A stretch of 64,000 bases of DNA from Kitasatospora sp. NBC_00315 (GCF_041435095.1 NZ_CP108025.1:6758001-6822000); one strand, 5' to 3'. Counted from the stretch's first letter, positions 1-8,444 are shown. A program made the numbers and translations. The notes: a model not told the origin generated them from the sequence alone.

Positions 1-201
1 CGCCGCGATCTCGCGCGCGAAGCGGGTACGGAACTCGGCGTCCTCGGCCAGCTCGGCGCGGATCAGCTTGAGCGCGACCCGCTGGCCCCGCCGGTCGGAG
101 CCTAGGAAGACCACGCCCATGCCGCCGGCCCCCAGCCGCCGGTGCAGGCGGTACGGTCCGACGATGCGGGGGTCCTCACGCCTCAGCCGCATCATCGCCA
201 T
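1..201 (-). CDS. Serine/threonine protein kinase, N-terminal fragment
   Basis: Only the first 67 codons lie in the window; the gene runs off the left edge. The translation has the start of a Hanks-type kinase domain: a glycine-rich loop (RLGAGGMGVVFLG, about residues 24-36) and the ATP-anchoring lysine in VALKLI shortly after. Eukaryotic-like kinases of this type phosphorylate Ser/Thr on regulatory and cell-envelope proteins in actinomycetes. The ATG at 201-199 was chosen because the product begins MAMMRLRRED just before the loop; two further in-frame ATGs follow at once. The sensor domain, if there is one, is outside the window, so the subclass cannot be named. Confidence 0.85.
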   Translation of the reverse strand, partial: MAMMRLRREDPRIVGPYRLHRRLGAGGMGVVFLGSDRRGQRVALKLIRAELAEDAEFRTRFAREIAA

Positions 202-712
202 CTTCGTTCCCGTCAGCCCGTGGGTGAGCCCCCGTCGGTTGGGGCATCGTCAGATCCTGTCCGGCACAGCTTACGGACTGCCTGCTGCGGTGTGCTGATA
301 CGCAACACCTCAACGGTCCGTGGGATTGTCCGATCTTCCCGGTGGGACCGCTGTGACCAGCGGTGCGACCCTCCGGACGACCGCTCGCGCGGTGGCTCCC
401 GGGGCCCGACCGGGACAGCTCCTCGGGGTGCCTCTCAGGGTTCCCCCGAGGGTGTCTGCGCCGTCGTCTCCCCCTCCAGTACTACGTCTCAGGTCGGAGG
501 GTCATCCTCCGGGATGCCTGGAGAACGGTACGCGGGCATGACGCGGGACCACCCCCCTGCGCCCTAGCGTAGTGACCAGCGGTGGACGGGACGCTCGTCC
601 CCCGAGAAATCCGTCCACCGCCCCGGCCGGCTGTACCGGCAGTACCGCAGTACCCGCACCCCGAGCAGTACCTCATCCCAACCGGCAGTCCGCAGCGAGC
701 AGGAGCAAGGTC
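202..712. other. Intergenic region, no gene recognised
   Basis: This 511-bp gap separates the divergent kinase gene and the small gene at 713. It must hold promoters for both, but I see no convincing -35/-10 pair. Candidate frames here are short, overlap each other and lack recognisable motifs. A short GTACC-type repeat near 633-660 resembles the one at 8791-8836. Confidence 0.5.
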
Positions 713-907
713 ATGGCAACGCAGGTCACCGGCCCCGCCCGTCGGCGCAGGCCGTTCGCCGGCCCCCGCCGGGCCGGCCAGACCAGGCACCCGGCGGTGG
801 CGCTGGCCATGGCGCTGCCCTGCGCCGTCCTGCTGGTGATGCTCTTCGGCGGCTGGCAGCAGGTGGCCACCCAGGCCCGCGCGGTCGCCGATCTGATCGG
901 GCACTGA
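713..907 (+). CDS. Small single-pass membrane protein, unknown function
   Basis: A 64-residue protein with a basic N-terminus (ARRRRPFAGPRRAG) followed by one hydrophobic segment at about residues 30-47 (ALAMALPCAVLLVMLFGG), so it is probably anchored with a cytoplasmic basic head. The ATG at 713 follows an AGGAGCAAGG ribosome-binding site at 701-710. A longer in-frame start at 572 would add a low-complexity Pro/Arg stretch and has no comparable site. No family is recognised. It is monocistronic between the kinase gene and the tRNA terminator. Confidence 0.55.
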   Translation: MATQVTGPARRRRPFAGPRRAGQTRHPAVALAMALPCAVLLVMLFGGWQQVATQARAVADLIGH

Positions 908-1117
908 CCCCTCGGGACGGGGAGGCAGTGCCGGCCGAGGCACAGCGCCCGTGTTGACACGCGGACGGGCGGGAGCGGCGCGCGAAGCGCCTCGGCAGGC
1001 GGGAGTCGCCGTGTACGGAACGCCGGTGAGGGCGCCCGTGCACGGCGCTCCCGTGCTTGTCGTCGCCTGTCGTCCCGGAGCGGCGGCGAGGCCGGATCCT
1101 CGCACCTCCGGGTACGG

Positions 1118-1160
1118 AAAAACGACGACGGCCGTGATCCTCTCGGACCACGGCCGTCGT
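1118..1160 (-). terminator. Intrinsic terminator of the Gly-Cys-Val tRNA operon
   Basis: A 12-bp perfect stem (1125-1136 with 1149-1160) extended inward by three more pairs. Read on the minus strand it is followed by five T residues (AAAAA at 1118-1122 on the plus strand). It lies 8 nt beyond the last tRNA-Val. Confidence 0.85.
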
Positions 1161-1168
1161 CTGTACTG

Positions 1169-1240
<72 letters not shown>

Positions 1241-1280
1241 CTGATGAGGCGTTCCTGCGAAGATCCCCGAAGGGACCGAG

Positions 1281-1352
<72 letters not shown>

Positions 1353-1392
1353 CTGATGAGGCGTTCCTGCGAAGATCCCCGAAGAGATCGAG

Positions 1393-1464
<72 letters not shown>

Positions 1465-1500
1465 GGGAAGGACCCTCGGTGAACCGGGGGCACCTCTTGG

Positions 1501-1571
1501 AGGTGGAGACGGGATTTGAACCCGTGTAGACGGCTTTGCAGGCCGTTGCCTCGCCTCTCGGCCACTCCACC
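1501..1571 (-). tRNA. tRNA-Cys (anticodon GCA)
   Basis: A 71-nt tRNA with acceptor stem GGTGGAG/CTCCACC, anticodon stem ACGGC/GCCGT and loop CTGCAAA (anticodon GCA). The discriminator is U, as expected for tRNA-Cys. CCA is not encoded. It lies between the Gly and Val tRNAs in the minus-strand operon. Confidence 0.96.
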
Positions 1572-1611
1572 AGGCAACACTCGAAGGACGACCCTACACT
1601 GTCCTTCATCG

Positions 1612-1683
1612 AGCGGACGACGAGATTCGAACTCGCGACCCTCACCTTGGCAAGGTGATGCTCTACCACTGAGCCACGTCCGC
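1612..1683 (-). tRNA. tRNA-Gly (anticodon GCC)
   Basis: A 72-nt tRNA with acceptor stem GCGGACG/CGTCCGC, anticodon loop TTGCCAA (GCC), T-loop GTTCGAATC and discriminator U. It is the first gene of the five-tRNA minus-strand operon. Confidence 0.96.
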
Positions 1684-1740
1684 CTGTCTCCCGAGGGCCT
1701 CACCGGTTCTTCCCGGCTGCGCTCCCTGGCGACGTGTTGA

Positions 1741-1770
1741 ACTCTAGCGGATTCCCGGGCCAGCTAAAAA
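1741..1770 (-). promoter_or_regulatory. Possible promoter of the tRNA operon
   Basis: Read on the minus strand, TTTTTA (1770-1765) and TAGAGT (1746-1741) are separated by 18 nt, placing the start site near 1734, about 50 nt before tRNA-Gly. The -35 match is poor, so this is tentative. Confidence 0.35.
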
Positions 1771-2012
1771 TCCGTTCCCGCAGCGTGCCGCGGGGATGCC
1801 CCGCAGGTGGTGCTCCGTCAGCCCGACCGGACCCGGCCACCGGCCCGCACCCCGGACGCCGCCGGGCGCTGCGGCCAGGCCCGCAGGCCGCGCCCGGACC
1901 GGGCGCCCCCGCATCCGCCCGGACGCCGGACCTACACTTCAGGCACCGCAGACCACACCTTTCACCGCGCCCACCCCCGCGCGGCACAGCACCGAATCCG
2001 CGCAGGAGAACC

Positions 2013-3062
2013 GTGTCCGGCCCAGCCCTCCCACCCAGCCCGCTCGCCCGCTTCGGCGGCCGCCTCGCCACCGGGCTGCGCGACGTGACCTCGGACCCGG
2101 CCGCGCTCGACTCCGCCGGCTTCTGGGCCGTCGTCCACGACTTCGAGGGCCGCCTGACCTGCGCCCGCTTCGACGACGTCCGCCCCGCCCCGGCGCCCCC
2201 GCGTGCGGACGCGTGGCGCGGGCCGCACCCGGACAGCTGGCGCAGCTCCCTCGACCGCTCCGCCTACACCGCCGGGGTGCGCCGCATCCGCGAGCACATA
2301 GCCGCCGGCGAGGTCTACCAGGCCAACCTCTGCCGGGTGCTCTCCGCGCCCCTGCCCGACCCCGCCCGCAGCGACATCGACGCCCTCACCGGCCTGCTCG
2401 CCCTCGGCAACCCCGCGCCGTACGCCGGGACGGTGCGCCTGCCCGCGCACGGCGTGGAGATCGCGACCGCCTCGCCGGAGCTCTACCTGCGCCGCGACGG
2501 CGACACCGTCTCCTCCGGCCCGATCAAGGGAACCGGCCGGACCGAGGACGACCTGCTGGCCAAGGACCACGCCGAGAACGTGATGATCGTGGACCTCGTC
2601 CGCAACGACCTCGGCCGGGTCTGCGCCACCGGCACCGTCACCGTCCCCGACCTCTGCGTGGTCGAGAAGCACCCCGGCCTGGTGCACCTGGTCTCCACCG
2701 TGCGGGGCACCCTGCGCGCGGACGCCGGCTGGCCCGGGCTGTTCGCGGGCACCTTCCCGCCCGGTTCGGTGACCGGCGCTCCCAAATCCAGTGCCCTGGG
2801 CATCATCGACGCCCTGGAGAGGGCCCCCCGCGGCCCGTACTGCGGCGCCGTCGGCTGGGTCGACGCCGACCGCGGCGAAGGTGAACTCGCGGTGGGCATC
2901 CGGACGTTCTGGATCGACCGGGCCGACCCGGAGGCACCCGTCCTGCGCTTCGGCACCGGTGCGGGCATCACCTGGGACTCCGACCCCGACCGCGAATGGG
3001 CCGAGACCGAGCTCAAGGCCGCCCGACTGGTCGCGATAGCGTCTGCCGCGGGCACCCCGTAG
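2013..3062 (+). CDS. pabB: Aminodeoxychorismate synthase component I-like chorismate-binding enzyme
   Basis: A 349-residue chorismate-binding domain protein. Family signatures are in order: GEVYQANLCRV (about 100), GPIKGTGRT (about 169), ENVMIVDLVRNDLGR (about 188-202) and PPGSVTGAPKSSA (about 249), the last two being the active-site blocks of PabB, TrpE and salicylate/isochorismate synthases. The adjacent lyase gene favours PabB, which aminates chorismate to 4-amino-4-deoxychorismate for folate synthesis. It is shorter than E. coli PabB and lacks most of the N-terminal region. The GTG at 2013 has GGAGA a few bases upstream. No partner amidotransferase (PabA) is nearby. Confidence 0.88.
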   Translation: MSGPALPPSPLARFGGRLATGLRDVTSDPAALDSAGFWAVVHDFEGRLTCARFDDVRPAPAPPRADAWRGPHPDSWRSSLDRSAYTAGVRRIREHIAAGEVYQANLCRVLSAPLPDPARSDIDALTGLLALGNPAPYAGTVRLPAHGVEIATASPELYLRRDGDTVSSGPIKGTGRTEDDLLAKDHAENVMIVDLVRNDLGRVCATGTVTVPDLCVVEKHPGLVHLVSTVRGTLRADAGWPGLFAGTFPPGSVTGAPKSSALGIIDALERAPRGPYCGAVGWVDADRGEGELAVGIRTFWIDRADPEAPVLRFGTGAGITWDSDPDREWAETELKAARLVAIASAAGTP

Positions 3063-3152
3063 CCCCGGACCACCCCCGGACCACCTCCGGCCCGGACCAC
3101 CCCCGGCCCGACCGCCGTCGGCCGCACCACCCGACCCCGAGGAGCAGCGCCG

Positions 3153-3989
3153 ATGCAGCGCCCGACCGACAGCACGATCTGGGTCAACGACTCACTGGTG
3201 GACACCGGCGACGCGAACGTCTCCGTCCTCGACCACGGCCTCACCGTCGGCGACGGCGTCTTCGAGACGATGAAGGCCGTGGACGGCCGGGCCTTCGCGC
3301 TCACCCGTCACCTGGAACGCCTCACCCGCTCCGCCCGCGGCCTCGGACTGCCCGATCCCGACCCGGAGCGGATCCGCGAGGCCTGCGCCCAGGTCCTGCG
3401 GGCCAACCCGATGCCGCTCGGCCGCCTCCGGGTCACGTACACCGGCGGCACCGCCCCGCTCGGCTCCGAGCGCGGCGAGGTCGCGCCGACCCTCGTGGTC
3501 GCCATCGGCGACACCGCCCGCCGCCCCGACACCACCGCCGTGGCCACCGTCGCCTGGCGGCGCAACGAGCACAGCGCCGTCGCCGGGCTCAAGACCACCT
3601 CGTACGCCGAGAACGTCGTCGCCCTCGCCGCCGCCCACCGGCAGGGCGCCTCGGAGGCCCTGCTCGCGAACACCGCGGGCCGGCTCTGCGAGGGGACGGG
3701 CTCCAACGTGTTCGTCGTCCTCGGCGGCCGGCTGCTCACCCCGACGCTCGCCTCCGGCTGCCTGGCCGGCATCACCCGTCGGCTCGTCGTCGACTGGTGC
3801 GACGCCGAGGAGGCCGACCTCCCGCTGTCCGTGCTTCAGGAGGCCGACGAGGTCTTCCTGACCTCGACCCTGCGCGACGTCCAGGCCGTCACCCGGATCG
3901 ACGGCCGCGAGCTGGCCGGACCGGGCCCGGTCACCGCGAAGGCCATGGCGGTCTTCACCGAGCGCAGCGGTGACGACCTCGACCCCTGA
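3153..3989 (+). CDS. pabC: 4-amino-4-deoxychorismate lyase (class IV aminotransferase fold)
   Basis: A 278-residue PLP-dependent class IV protein. Family features are the N-terminal VNDSLVDTGDANVSVLDHGLTVGDGVFET type block, the Schiff-base lysine in GLKTTSYAENV (about K147), and CEGTGSNVFVV (about 179), which binds the cofactor phosphate. With pabB 90 nt upstream it would split aminodeoxychorismate into pyruvate and p-aminobenzoate. A branched-chain or D-amino-acid aminotransferase role uses the same fold and cannot be fully excluded, but context supports PabC. The ATG at 3153 has a GAGGAG site upstream. Confidence 0.85.
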   Translation: MQRPTDSTIWVNDSLVDTGDANVSVLDHGLTVGDGVFETMKAVDGRAFALTRHLERLTRSARGLGLPDPDPERIREACAQVLRANPMPLGRLRVTYTGGTAPLGSERGEVAPTLVVAIGDTARRPDTTAVATVAWRRNEHSAVAGLKTTSYAENVVALAAAHRQGASEALLANTAGRLCEGTGSNVFVVLGGRLLTPTLASGCLAGITRRLVVDWCDAEEADLPLSVLQEADEVFLTSTLRDVQAVTRIDGRELAGPGPVTAKAMAVFTERSGDDLDP

Positions 3990-4105
3990 CCGGCCCGCGC
4001 CGGGCGCCCCCGCCGCGCACCGGCGGCCGCCCGGCGGTGGCGCCGCGCCGACCGGGCCGTCCGACGCACGGTAGAACCACCGGTCGGCGGGGAAGGGACT
4101 CCGGC

Positions 4106-4954
4106 ATGACCACCACGCTGCGCCCCGAGAGCCCCGAATCCCCGGCGCCGGGCGGCGGCCGCACCAGGCGCTGGCAGATCTGCGCCAACGGCCGCCCGGT
4201 CGGCGCGCTGCGCACCAGTGCGACGCCGCGCGGGGACCGCTGCTGGGGGAACATCTCCGAGCTGGAGATCTGGGAGGGCCGGGGGCGCGGCCGGGGCACC
4301 GTGGGCGCGCTGGCGGCCGAGGAGGTGCTGCGCGGCTGGGACTGCGAGCGGGTGGACGCGGTCATCCCGGAGACGGCGACCGCCGCGTTGCGGCTGGCCG
4401 AGGCGCTCGGCTACCGCGAGCGGATGCGCAACATGGCCAAGGCGCTGGGGGCCGGTCCCGAGCCGGTCCTGCCGCCGGGCGTCACGGCCCGGCCGATCGA
4501 CGCCGAGCGGTACCCGGCCTGGCTGGACGAGGCCAGGGCCGGCTACGTGCGCGATCTGCGTGCCTCGGGCCTCAGCGAGCGGCAGGCCCGCGCCAAGTCG
4601 GACGCCGACCACCTGCACCTGCTGCCGCAGGGCGCCGCCACCCCCGGGGTCGCTTTGCGGTGGCTGCACGGGCCGGACGGCGCGGTGCTGGGGAGCCTGT
4701 GGCTGGCGCTGCGCGAGCGGGACCTCCCCGACGGCCGGCCGCTGGCCTGGGTGATGACCGTCGAGGTGGCCCCGGGGCTGCGCGGCCGGGGCCACGGGCG
4801 GACCCTGATGCTGCTCGCCGAGCGGGAGTGCCTGGCCGTCGGAGTGCGGGATCTGGGCCTGAACGTGTTCACCGAGAACCGGGTGGCGATCGGCCTCTAC
4901 ACCTCGCTCGGCTACCGGATCACCAACCGGGTGCTCGGCAAGCAGCTGATATGA
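4106..4954 (+). CDS. GNAT-family N-acetyltransferase, probable double domain
   Basis: A 282-residue protein. The C-terminal half carries a canonical acetyl-CoA signature (VEVAPGLRGRGHGRTLM, about 215-231) followed by GLYTSLGYRI near the end. The N-terminal half has a second, weaker block (RGRGRGTVGALAAEEVL), suggesting a tandem-GNAT architecture. The substrate is unknown. The ATG at 4106 is preferred over one 23 codons upstream because GGAAGGGA lies just before it and the upstream stretch is low-complexity Arg/Pro. Transcription converges on the next gene, with a 7-bp gap. Confidence 0.8.
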   Translation: MTTTLRPESPESPAPGGGRTRRWQICANGRPVGALRTSATPRGDRCWGNISELEIWEGRGRGRGTVGALAAEEVLRGWDCERVDAVIPETATAALRLAEALGYRERMRNMAKALGAGPEPVLPPGVTARPIDAERYPAWLDEARAGYVRDLRASGLSERQARAKSDADHLHLLPQGAATPGVALRWLHGPDGAVLGSLWLALRERDLPDGRPLAWVMTVEVAPGLRGRGHGRTLMLLAERECLAVGVRDLGLNVFTENRVAIGLYTSLGYRITNRVLGKQLI

Positions 4955-4961
4955 CGGAACC

Positions 4962-5462
4962 TCAGAAGGACTTCTGTTCCTCGATGACGGCGATGATCCG
5001 GGCCTGCAGGCCGTCCTGGCTCTGCCCGCCGTCCAGCCGCCGGCCGGCGATGACGTAGGTGGGGGTGCCGCTGATCCCGATCGCCTTGCCCTCGGCCTGG
5101 TCGGCGTCCACGATCAGGGTGTGCCGGCCGTCGATCAGGGCCAGTTCGACCTCCTCGGCGTCCAGGCCCACCGTGCGGGCGACCTCCACCAGCAGGGTCT
5201 CCCCGCGCCCGGCCAGCTCGTCCACCCGGGCGAGCAGCGCCTCCACGTAGGGCCAGCCGAGGCCCTGGGCGAACGCCTCCTCGGCGGCTTGCGCGGCGGC
5301 GTACGCGTGCTTGTGCTTCTCCAGCGGGAAGTGCCGCAGCTCGATCGGCAGGTCACCGCCGTACCGGGCGCGCAGGGCGCGGATGTCGTCCAGGGCGGTG
5401 CGGCAGTCCGGGCACTGGAGTTCGCACCAGAATTCGAGCCGGGGAAGGGAACCATCGATCAT
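4962..5462 (-). CDS. DsbA/thioredoxin-fold protein with CPDC motif
   Basis: A 166-residue protein with a redox motif CPDC (residues 17-20) right after the first beta strand (RLEFWCELQ) and a cis-proline-type loop, GISGTPTYVI, near residue 130. This pattern is typical of DsbA/FrnE-like oxidoreductases. There is no signal peptide, so a cytoplasmic disulfide reductase or isomerase role is more likely than periplasmic oxidation. The substrate is unknown. It is divergent from the membrane protein genes that begin near 5544. Confidence 0.8.
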   Translation of the reverse strand: MIDGSLPRLEFWCELQCPDCRTALDDIRALRARYGGDLPIELRHFPLEKHKHAYAAAQAAEEAFAQGLGWPYVEALLARVDELAGRGETLLVEVARTVGLDAEEVELALIDGRHTLIVDADQAEGKAIGISGTPTYVIAGRRLDGGQSQDGLQARIIAVIEEQKSF

Positions 5463-5543
5463 GCCCCCAGTGTTCCACTAGTGAGCGTGGCGGCGGTGGG
5501 CCCCGGTCCAGGCGGGGGTCCGGCCGCGGGACGGAGGCCCGAC

Positions 5544-5657
5544 GTGTCCAGGAACAAGCTTCTGACCGAACCCGGTCGCCGTCCCGGTGGTGGCGGTCGC
5601 GGCGGCCCTCCCGGCGGCGCCGCGACGGACGGGCGGACGGCGGCCCGGCCGTGCTGA
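5544..5657 (+). CDS. Short Gly/Arg-rich ORF overlapping the next gene
   Basis: A 37-codon frame starting GTG at 5544, with GGAGG six bases upstream, encoding MSRNKLLTEPGRR followed by a Gly/Ala/Arg-rich stretch. Its stop (5655-5657) overlaps the GTG at 5651 of the next gene, which has no ribosome-binding site of its own. Either this is a leader ORF that drives coupled translation, or it is the true N-terminus of the following membrane protein separated by a frameshift. Codon use is somewhat less biased than in neighbours. Confidence 0.4.
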   Translation: MSRNKLLTEPGRRPGGGGRGGPPGGAATDGRTAARPC

Positions 5658-6136
5658 CCGCGGTGGTCGCCTTCCTCCTCACGGCGGCGGGAGTGGCCCT
5701 CGCGGTCGTCCGCGCCCGCCGGGGCCGCCGGCTGTCGGCCACCCGGTGGTTCGCTGTGGCCCTGCTGCCGGCCGGCCTCTATCTGACCGGCTTGTTCCCG
5801 GTCGCCCGGACGATCGGCGGCGAGCTGTCGGACTGGGCGACGAAGCTGGTCCTCGACCCCCGGGTGTGGGCCGGCATCGCGCTGCTGGCGCTCTCGGCGG
5901 GACTGCTGATCGGCTCCCGGTGGATCGCCCGGCGCCGCCCGGTCGCCGATGCCGCGGCCCCCGCCCGGACCGGCGCGTCCCCGGGCCGTCCGGCGGTGTC
6001 CGGGGCCGCCGCCGAGGGTGGGCGGGCCGCCACCCGGGACGCGCCGACCGGGCGGGGCCGACCGGCCGGGAAGGCGGACGCGGACCTCGGCGACTTCGCG
6101 GAGATCGAGGAGATCCTCCGCAAGCGCGGAATCTGA
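5651..6136 (+). CDS. Three-helix membrane protein, unknown function
   Basis: A 161-residue protein as read from the GTG at 5651. Hydrophobic segments lie at about 2-20, 31-50 and 73-93, followed by a soluble Ala/Gly/Arg-rich stretch and a conserved-looking tail ending LGDFAEIEEILRKRGI. The first codon falls at the very start of the first membrane helix, which is unusual. Together with the missing ribosome-binding site, this suggests the real start may be in the overlapping upstream frame (5544). No family is recognised. Confidence 0.65.
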   Translation: MLTAVVAFLLTAAGVALAVVRARRGRRLSATRWFAVALLPAGLYLTGLFPVARTIGGELSDWATKLVLDPRVWAGIALLALSAGLLIGSRWIARRRPVADAAAPARTGASPGRPAVSGAAAEGGRAATRDAPTGRGRPAGKADADLGDFAEIEEILRKRGI

Positions 6137-6225
6137 GCACCCCGGCGCCCGGCGGCCCGGGACGTACGCCGTCGCACGGGAGTGGCCCGGCGTATCCGGG
6201 CGCGGGCCGGCCGGGGCGCCGGCCG

Positions 6226-6798
6226 TCAGGCGTCCGCCGGTACCGCGTCGGCGGAGCGCTGGCGCGCCCGGTACGCGGCCACGTGCAGGCGGTTCCCGCA
6301 GGTCCGGCTGTCACAGTAGCGCCGGGACCGGTTGCGGGAGAGGTCGACGAAGACCCGCGCGCAGTCCGGTGCCTCGCAGTTGCGCAGCCGCTCCCGCTCA
6401 CCCGCCATCACGATGAAGGCCAGCGCCATGCCCAGCTCGGCCGCCAGGTGGTCGCCCAGGGCGGCGTGCGGGGCGAAGTAGTGGATGTGCCACCCGTGGT
6501 GGTCGTGGTTGGTCAGGCGCGGCGTGGTGCCGGCGGCCGCGACCACGGCGTTGACCAGCTCGGCCGCCTGCTCGGTGGAGCCGGCCGAGAACACCGCCCG
6601 CAGCCGGGTGCGCAGCTTCTGCACGGCCCGCAGGTCGGCGGACGTGGGGGACTCGACCTCGCTGATCTCCAGGCTCGTCACGAAGGCGCCCAGCGCGCCC
6701 ACGTCCGGCAGCAGCTCGCTGCCGCAGGCCTCTGGGGAGGTGTTGAGCAACTCGACCAGAATGCTCAGCGCGCATTCGGTGTCATGGGTGATCAGCAC
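6226..6798 (-). CDS. CGNR zinc-finger protein (ABATE domain), putative transcription regulator
   Basis: A 190-residue protein. The C-terminus contains CEAPDCARVFVDLS then RRYCDSRTCGNRLH, which is the CGNR zinc ribbon with four cysteines. The N-terminal 130 residues correspond to the ABATE-type domain (former DUF1470), proposed to sense small ligands or stress. The family is thought to act as DNA-binding regulators in actinobacteria, but targets are unknown. The ATG at 6798 begins MLITHDTECAL. It is monocistronic. Confidence 0.85.
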   Translation of the reverse strand: MLITHDTECALSILVELLNTSPEACGSELLPDVGALGAFVTSLEISEVESPTSADLRAVQKLRTRLRAVFSAGSTEQAAELVNAVVAAAGTTPRLTNHDHHGWHIHYFAPHAALGDHLAAELGMALAFIVMAGERERLRNCEAPDCARVFVDLSRNRSRRYCDSRTCGNRLHVAAYRARQRSADAVPADA

Positions 6799-7138
6799 GT
6801 GGGGGACTCCTCGCGCGGCGGGGGCCGTCGGCCTCCCGCGTCAACAGTCACGCAGACCTTACCGGCCGGGGCGCCGCGGGGGCGAGGTCGCGCGGGCCCG
6901 GCCGGGGAGGGAGGCCGGGCCCGCAGCAGAGAATGCCGACCACCCTGGATCAGGTGGCCGGCACCGGTGCCGGGTGCTTCCGGAGCCCGGTCCGCCCCCG
7001 TGGGAGCGGACCGGGGACCGGCCCCGAAGCCGCATGGTGCGCGGCAGGGTGTGCGACCGTGCCCCCGAGTAGGACGGCCGCGCTACGGCAGGACGGGTCC
7101 GCCTCGCCCTTCCGGCGTGGCGGGGCCCTGCGGCGGGT
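6799..7138. other. Intergenic region between ssgB and the CGNR gene
   Basis: 340 bp without a convincing gene. A 12-bp perfect stem with a 9-nt loop (6892-6903 with 6913-6924) could be the ssgB terminator, but it has no T tract. The CGNR promoter must also be here; I could not pick it. Confidence 0.5.
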
Positions 7139-7552
7139 TCAACTTTCGGCGAGGATGTGCGACAGCTCCCGGTCGAGGTCGAAGTGGCGGTGTTCGGTGC
7201 CGGGCGGTACCGCGGCGTCCGTTCGCTTGAGAAAAGACTCAAGCGCTCGGGCCGGGGCCTCCAGCAGGGCTTCTCCTTCCGGAGAGCTCAGCGCGATGCA
7301 GACCACTCCCTGGCCGTGACTGCGCGAGGGCCACACCCGGACGTCGCCGGTACCGGTGGGTCGGTGCAGCCCCTCCGCAAGGAGATCTCGGGCGAACACC
7401 CACTCCACGGTCTCGTCGGCACCGGTGTGGAAGGTGGCGTGCACGGCATAGGGGTCGGCGGTGTCGTAGCGCAGGCCCGCGGGGACGGGCAGCGAGGACT
7501 CGCTGGACACGATGAGGCGCAGGTGCAGCTCGCAGCTGACCGTGGTGTTCAT
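7139..7552 (-). CDS. ssgB: SsgB, sporulation-specific cell division regulator
   Basis: A 137-residue SsgA-like protein with an N-terminus MNTTVSCELHLRLIVSS and a C-terminus RELSHILAES, nearly identical to S. coelicolor SsgB as I remember it. SsgB recruits FtsZ to future septum sites in aerial hyphae and is required for sporulation-specific division, so the host is a sporulating streptomycete-type organism. The start at 7552 gives the usual family length; an in-frame ATG three codons earlier (7561) is also possible. A sigma-H-like promoter candidate lies about 110 bp upstream. Confidence 0.95.
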   Translation of the reverse strand: MNTTVSCELHLRLIVSSESSLPVPAGLRYDTADPYAVHATFHTGADETVEWVFARDLLAEGLHRPTGTGDVRVWPSRSHGQGVVCIALSSPEGEALLEAPARALESFLKRTDAAVPPGTEHRHFDLDRELSHILAES

Positions 7553-7664
7553 AAGCGCCATGGCCTTTCGCTCAGTGTGCGCTCGGGGAATCGCACGTCG
7601 GCGAACGGACCATCCCACCCCTACGACCGATGTAAACCCCTCTGTCCCGATTCGGGCGCGAGTC

Positions 7665-7691
7665 GTACCCCTTCCGGCGCATTGCGGAATC
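7665..7691 (-). promoter_or_regulatory. Candidate sigma-H/B-type promoter of ssgB
   Basis: On the minus strand, GATT (7691-7688) is followed after 17 nt by GGGTAC (7670-7665), resembling the GTTT-N14-17-GGGTAT pattern of sigma-B-family promoters. From memory, ssgB of S. coelicolor is controlled by the stress factor sigma-H, which makes the match more credible. The resulting leader would be about 105 nt. Confidence 0.45.
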
Positions 7692-7747
7692 GCCACGGAG
7701 CACCGGGTGGCGGATTACCGGGCGGCTTCTCGGTTAGTTTCCTCAGC

Positions 7748-8281
7748 ATGGCTGTACGAAGCGACAACACGAGTACGAGCGGGTCCGGACCGGACGGGGA
7801 GGGGGCGGCCCCACGGCCCCCGGCGGCGGGCGCCGACGTGCCTGGGACGGAGGCCGGGGAAGCGGCCGGGACGGAGGCCGGGGAGGGGGCGGGCGAGGAG
7901 CCGGAGGGCGGCCGGGCGCTGGGCTCCCGGGCGCCGCGCTTCATCAGGCGCTCGCGTCCGCTGCACCTGAGCTGGCAGGTGGCGGTCTTCCTGGTCGGCC
8001 TCGCCGTGGTGGTGCTCGGGGTGCTGATGCTGCCGCTGCCCGGGCCGGGCTGGGTGGTCATCTTCCTGGGCATGGGCATCTGGGCGACCGAGTTCGTCTG
8101 GGCCCAGCTGGCCCTGCGCTGGACCCGCCGCCGGGTGGCCGAGGCCGCACGCAGGGCCCTGGACCCCCGGGTGCGCCGGCGCAACCTGACGCTGGCCGTG
8201 GTCGGACTGGCCGTGATCGCCGGGCTCGCCGGCTGGTACCTCTGGCGGTACGGACCGGTCATGCCCTGGCAGCTGCTCTGA
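7748..8281 (+). CDS. PGPGW-type transmembrane protein (TIGR02611-like)
   Basis: A 177-residue protein. The first 60 residues are an acidic Gly/Ala/Glu-rich tail, followed by a basic stretch (RFIRRSRPLH) and then paired membrane helices at about 75-95 and 98-115 joined by the family hallmark LPLPGPGWVV. A last helix lies near 153-170. The family is conserved in actinobacteria with no known biochemical role. The ATG at 7748 has no obvious ribosome-binding site and follows TTAGTT at 7733-7738, so leaderless transcription is possible. Confidence 0.82.
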   Translation: MAVRSDNTSTSGSGPDGEGAAPRPPAAGADVPGTEAGEAAGTEAGEGAGEEPEGGRALGSRAPRFIRRSRPLHLSWQVAVFLVGLAVVVLGVLMLPLPGPGWVVIFLGMGIWATEFVWAQLALRWTRRRVAEAARRALDPRVRRRNLTLAVVGLAVIAGLAGWYLWRYGPVMPWQLL

Positions 8282-8313
8282 GCCGGCCGGCCGGGGCCCG
8301 CCCCGGAGGGGTG

Positions 8314-8343
8314 TTCGGAGCAGCCTTCGGGATGCGGTAATGT
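8314..8343 (+). promoter_or_regulatory. Promoter of first tRNA-Val(CAC)
   Basis: TTCGGA (8314-8319) and TAATGT (8338-8343) with an 18-nt spacer, 13 nt before the tRNA. Confidence 0.55.
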
Positions 8344-8356
8344 TTTCTCTGCACCC

Positions 8357-8428
8357 GGGCGATTAGCTCAGCGGGAGAGCACTTCGTTCACACCGAAGGG
8401 GTCACTGGTTCGATCCCAGTATCGCCCA
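8357..8428 (+). tRNA. tRNA-Val (anticodon CAC), copy 1
   Basis: A 72-nt tRNA with acceptor stem GGGCGAT/ATCGCCC, anticodon stem CTTCG/CGAAG, loop TTCACAC (anticodon CAC), T-arm GGTTCGATCC and discriminator A. No encoded CCA. Identical to the copy at 8641. Confidence 0.97.
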
Positions 8429-8444
8429 CCGGAATGCATTGGTG

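Noticed and set aside
954..959. TTGACA as a -35 element
   Set aside because: No -10-like hexamer 16-19 nt downstream and no gene start behind it; the stretch leads into the tRNA operon terminator.
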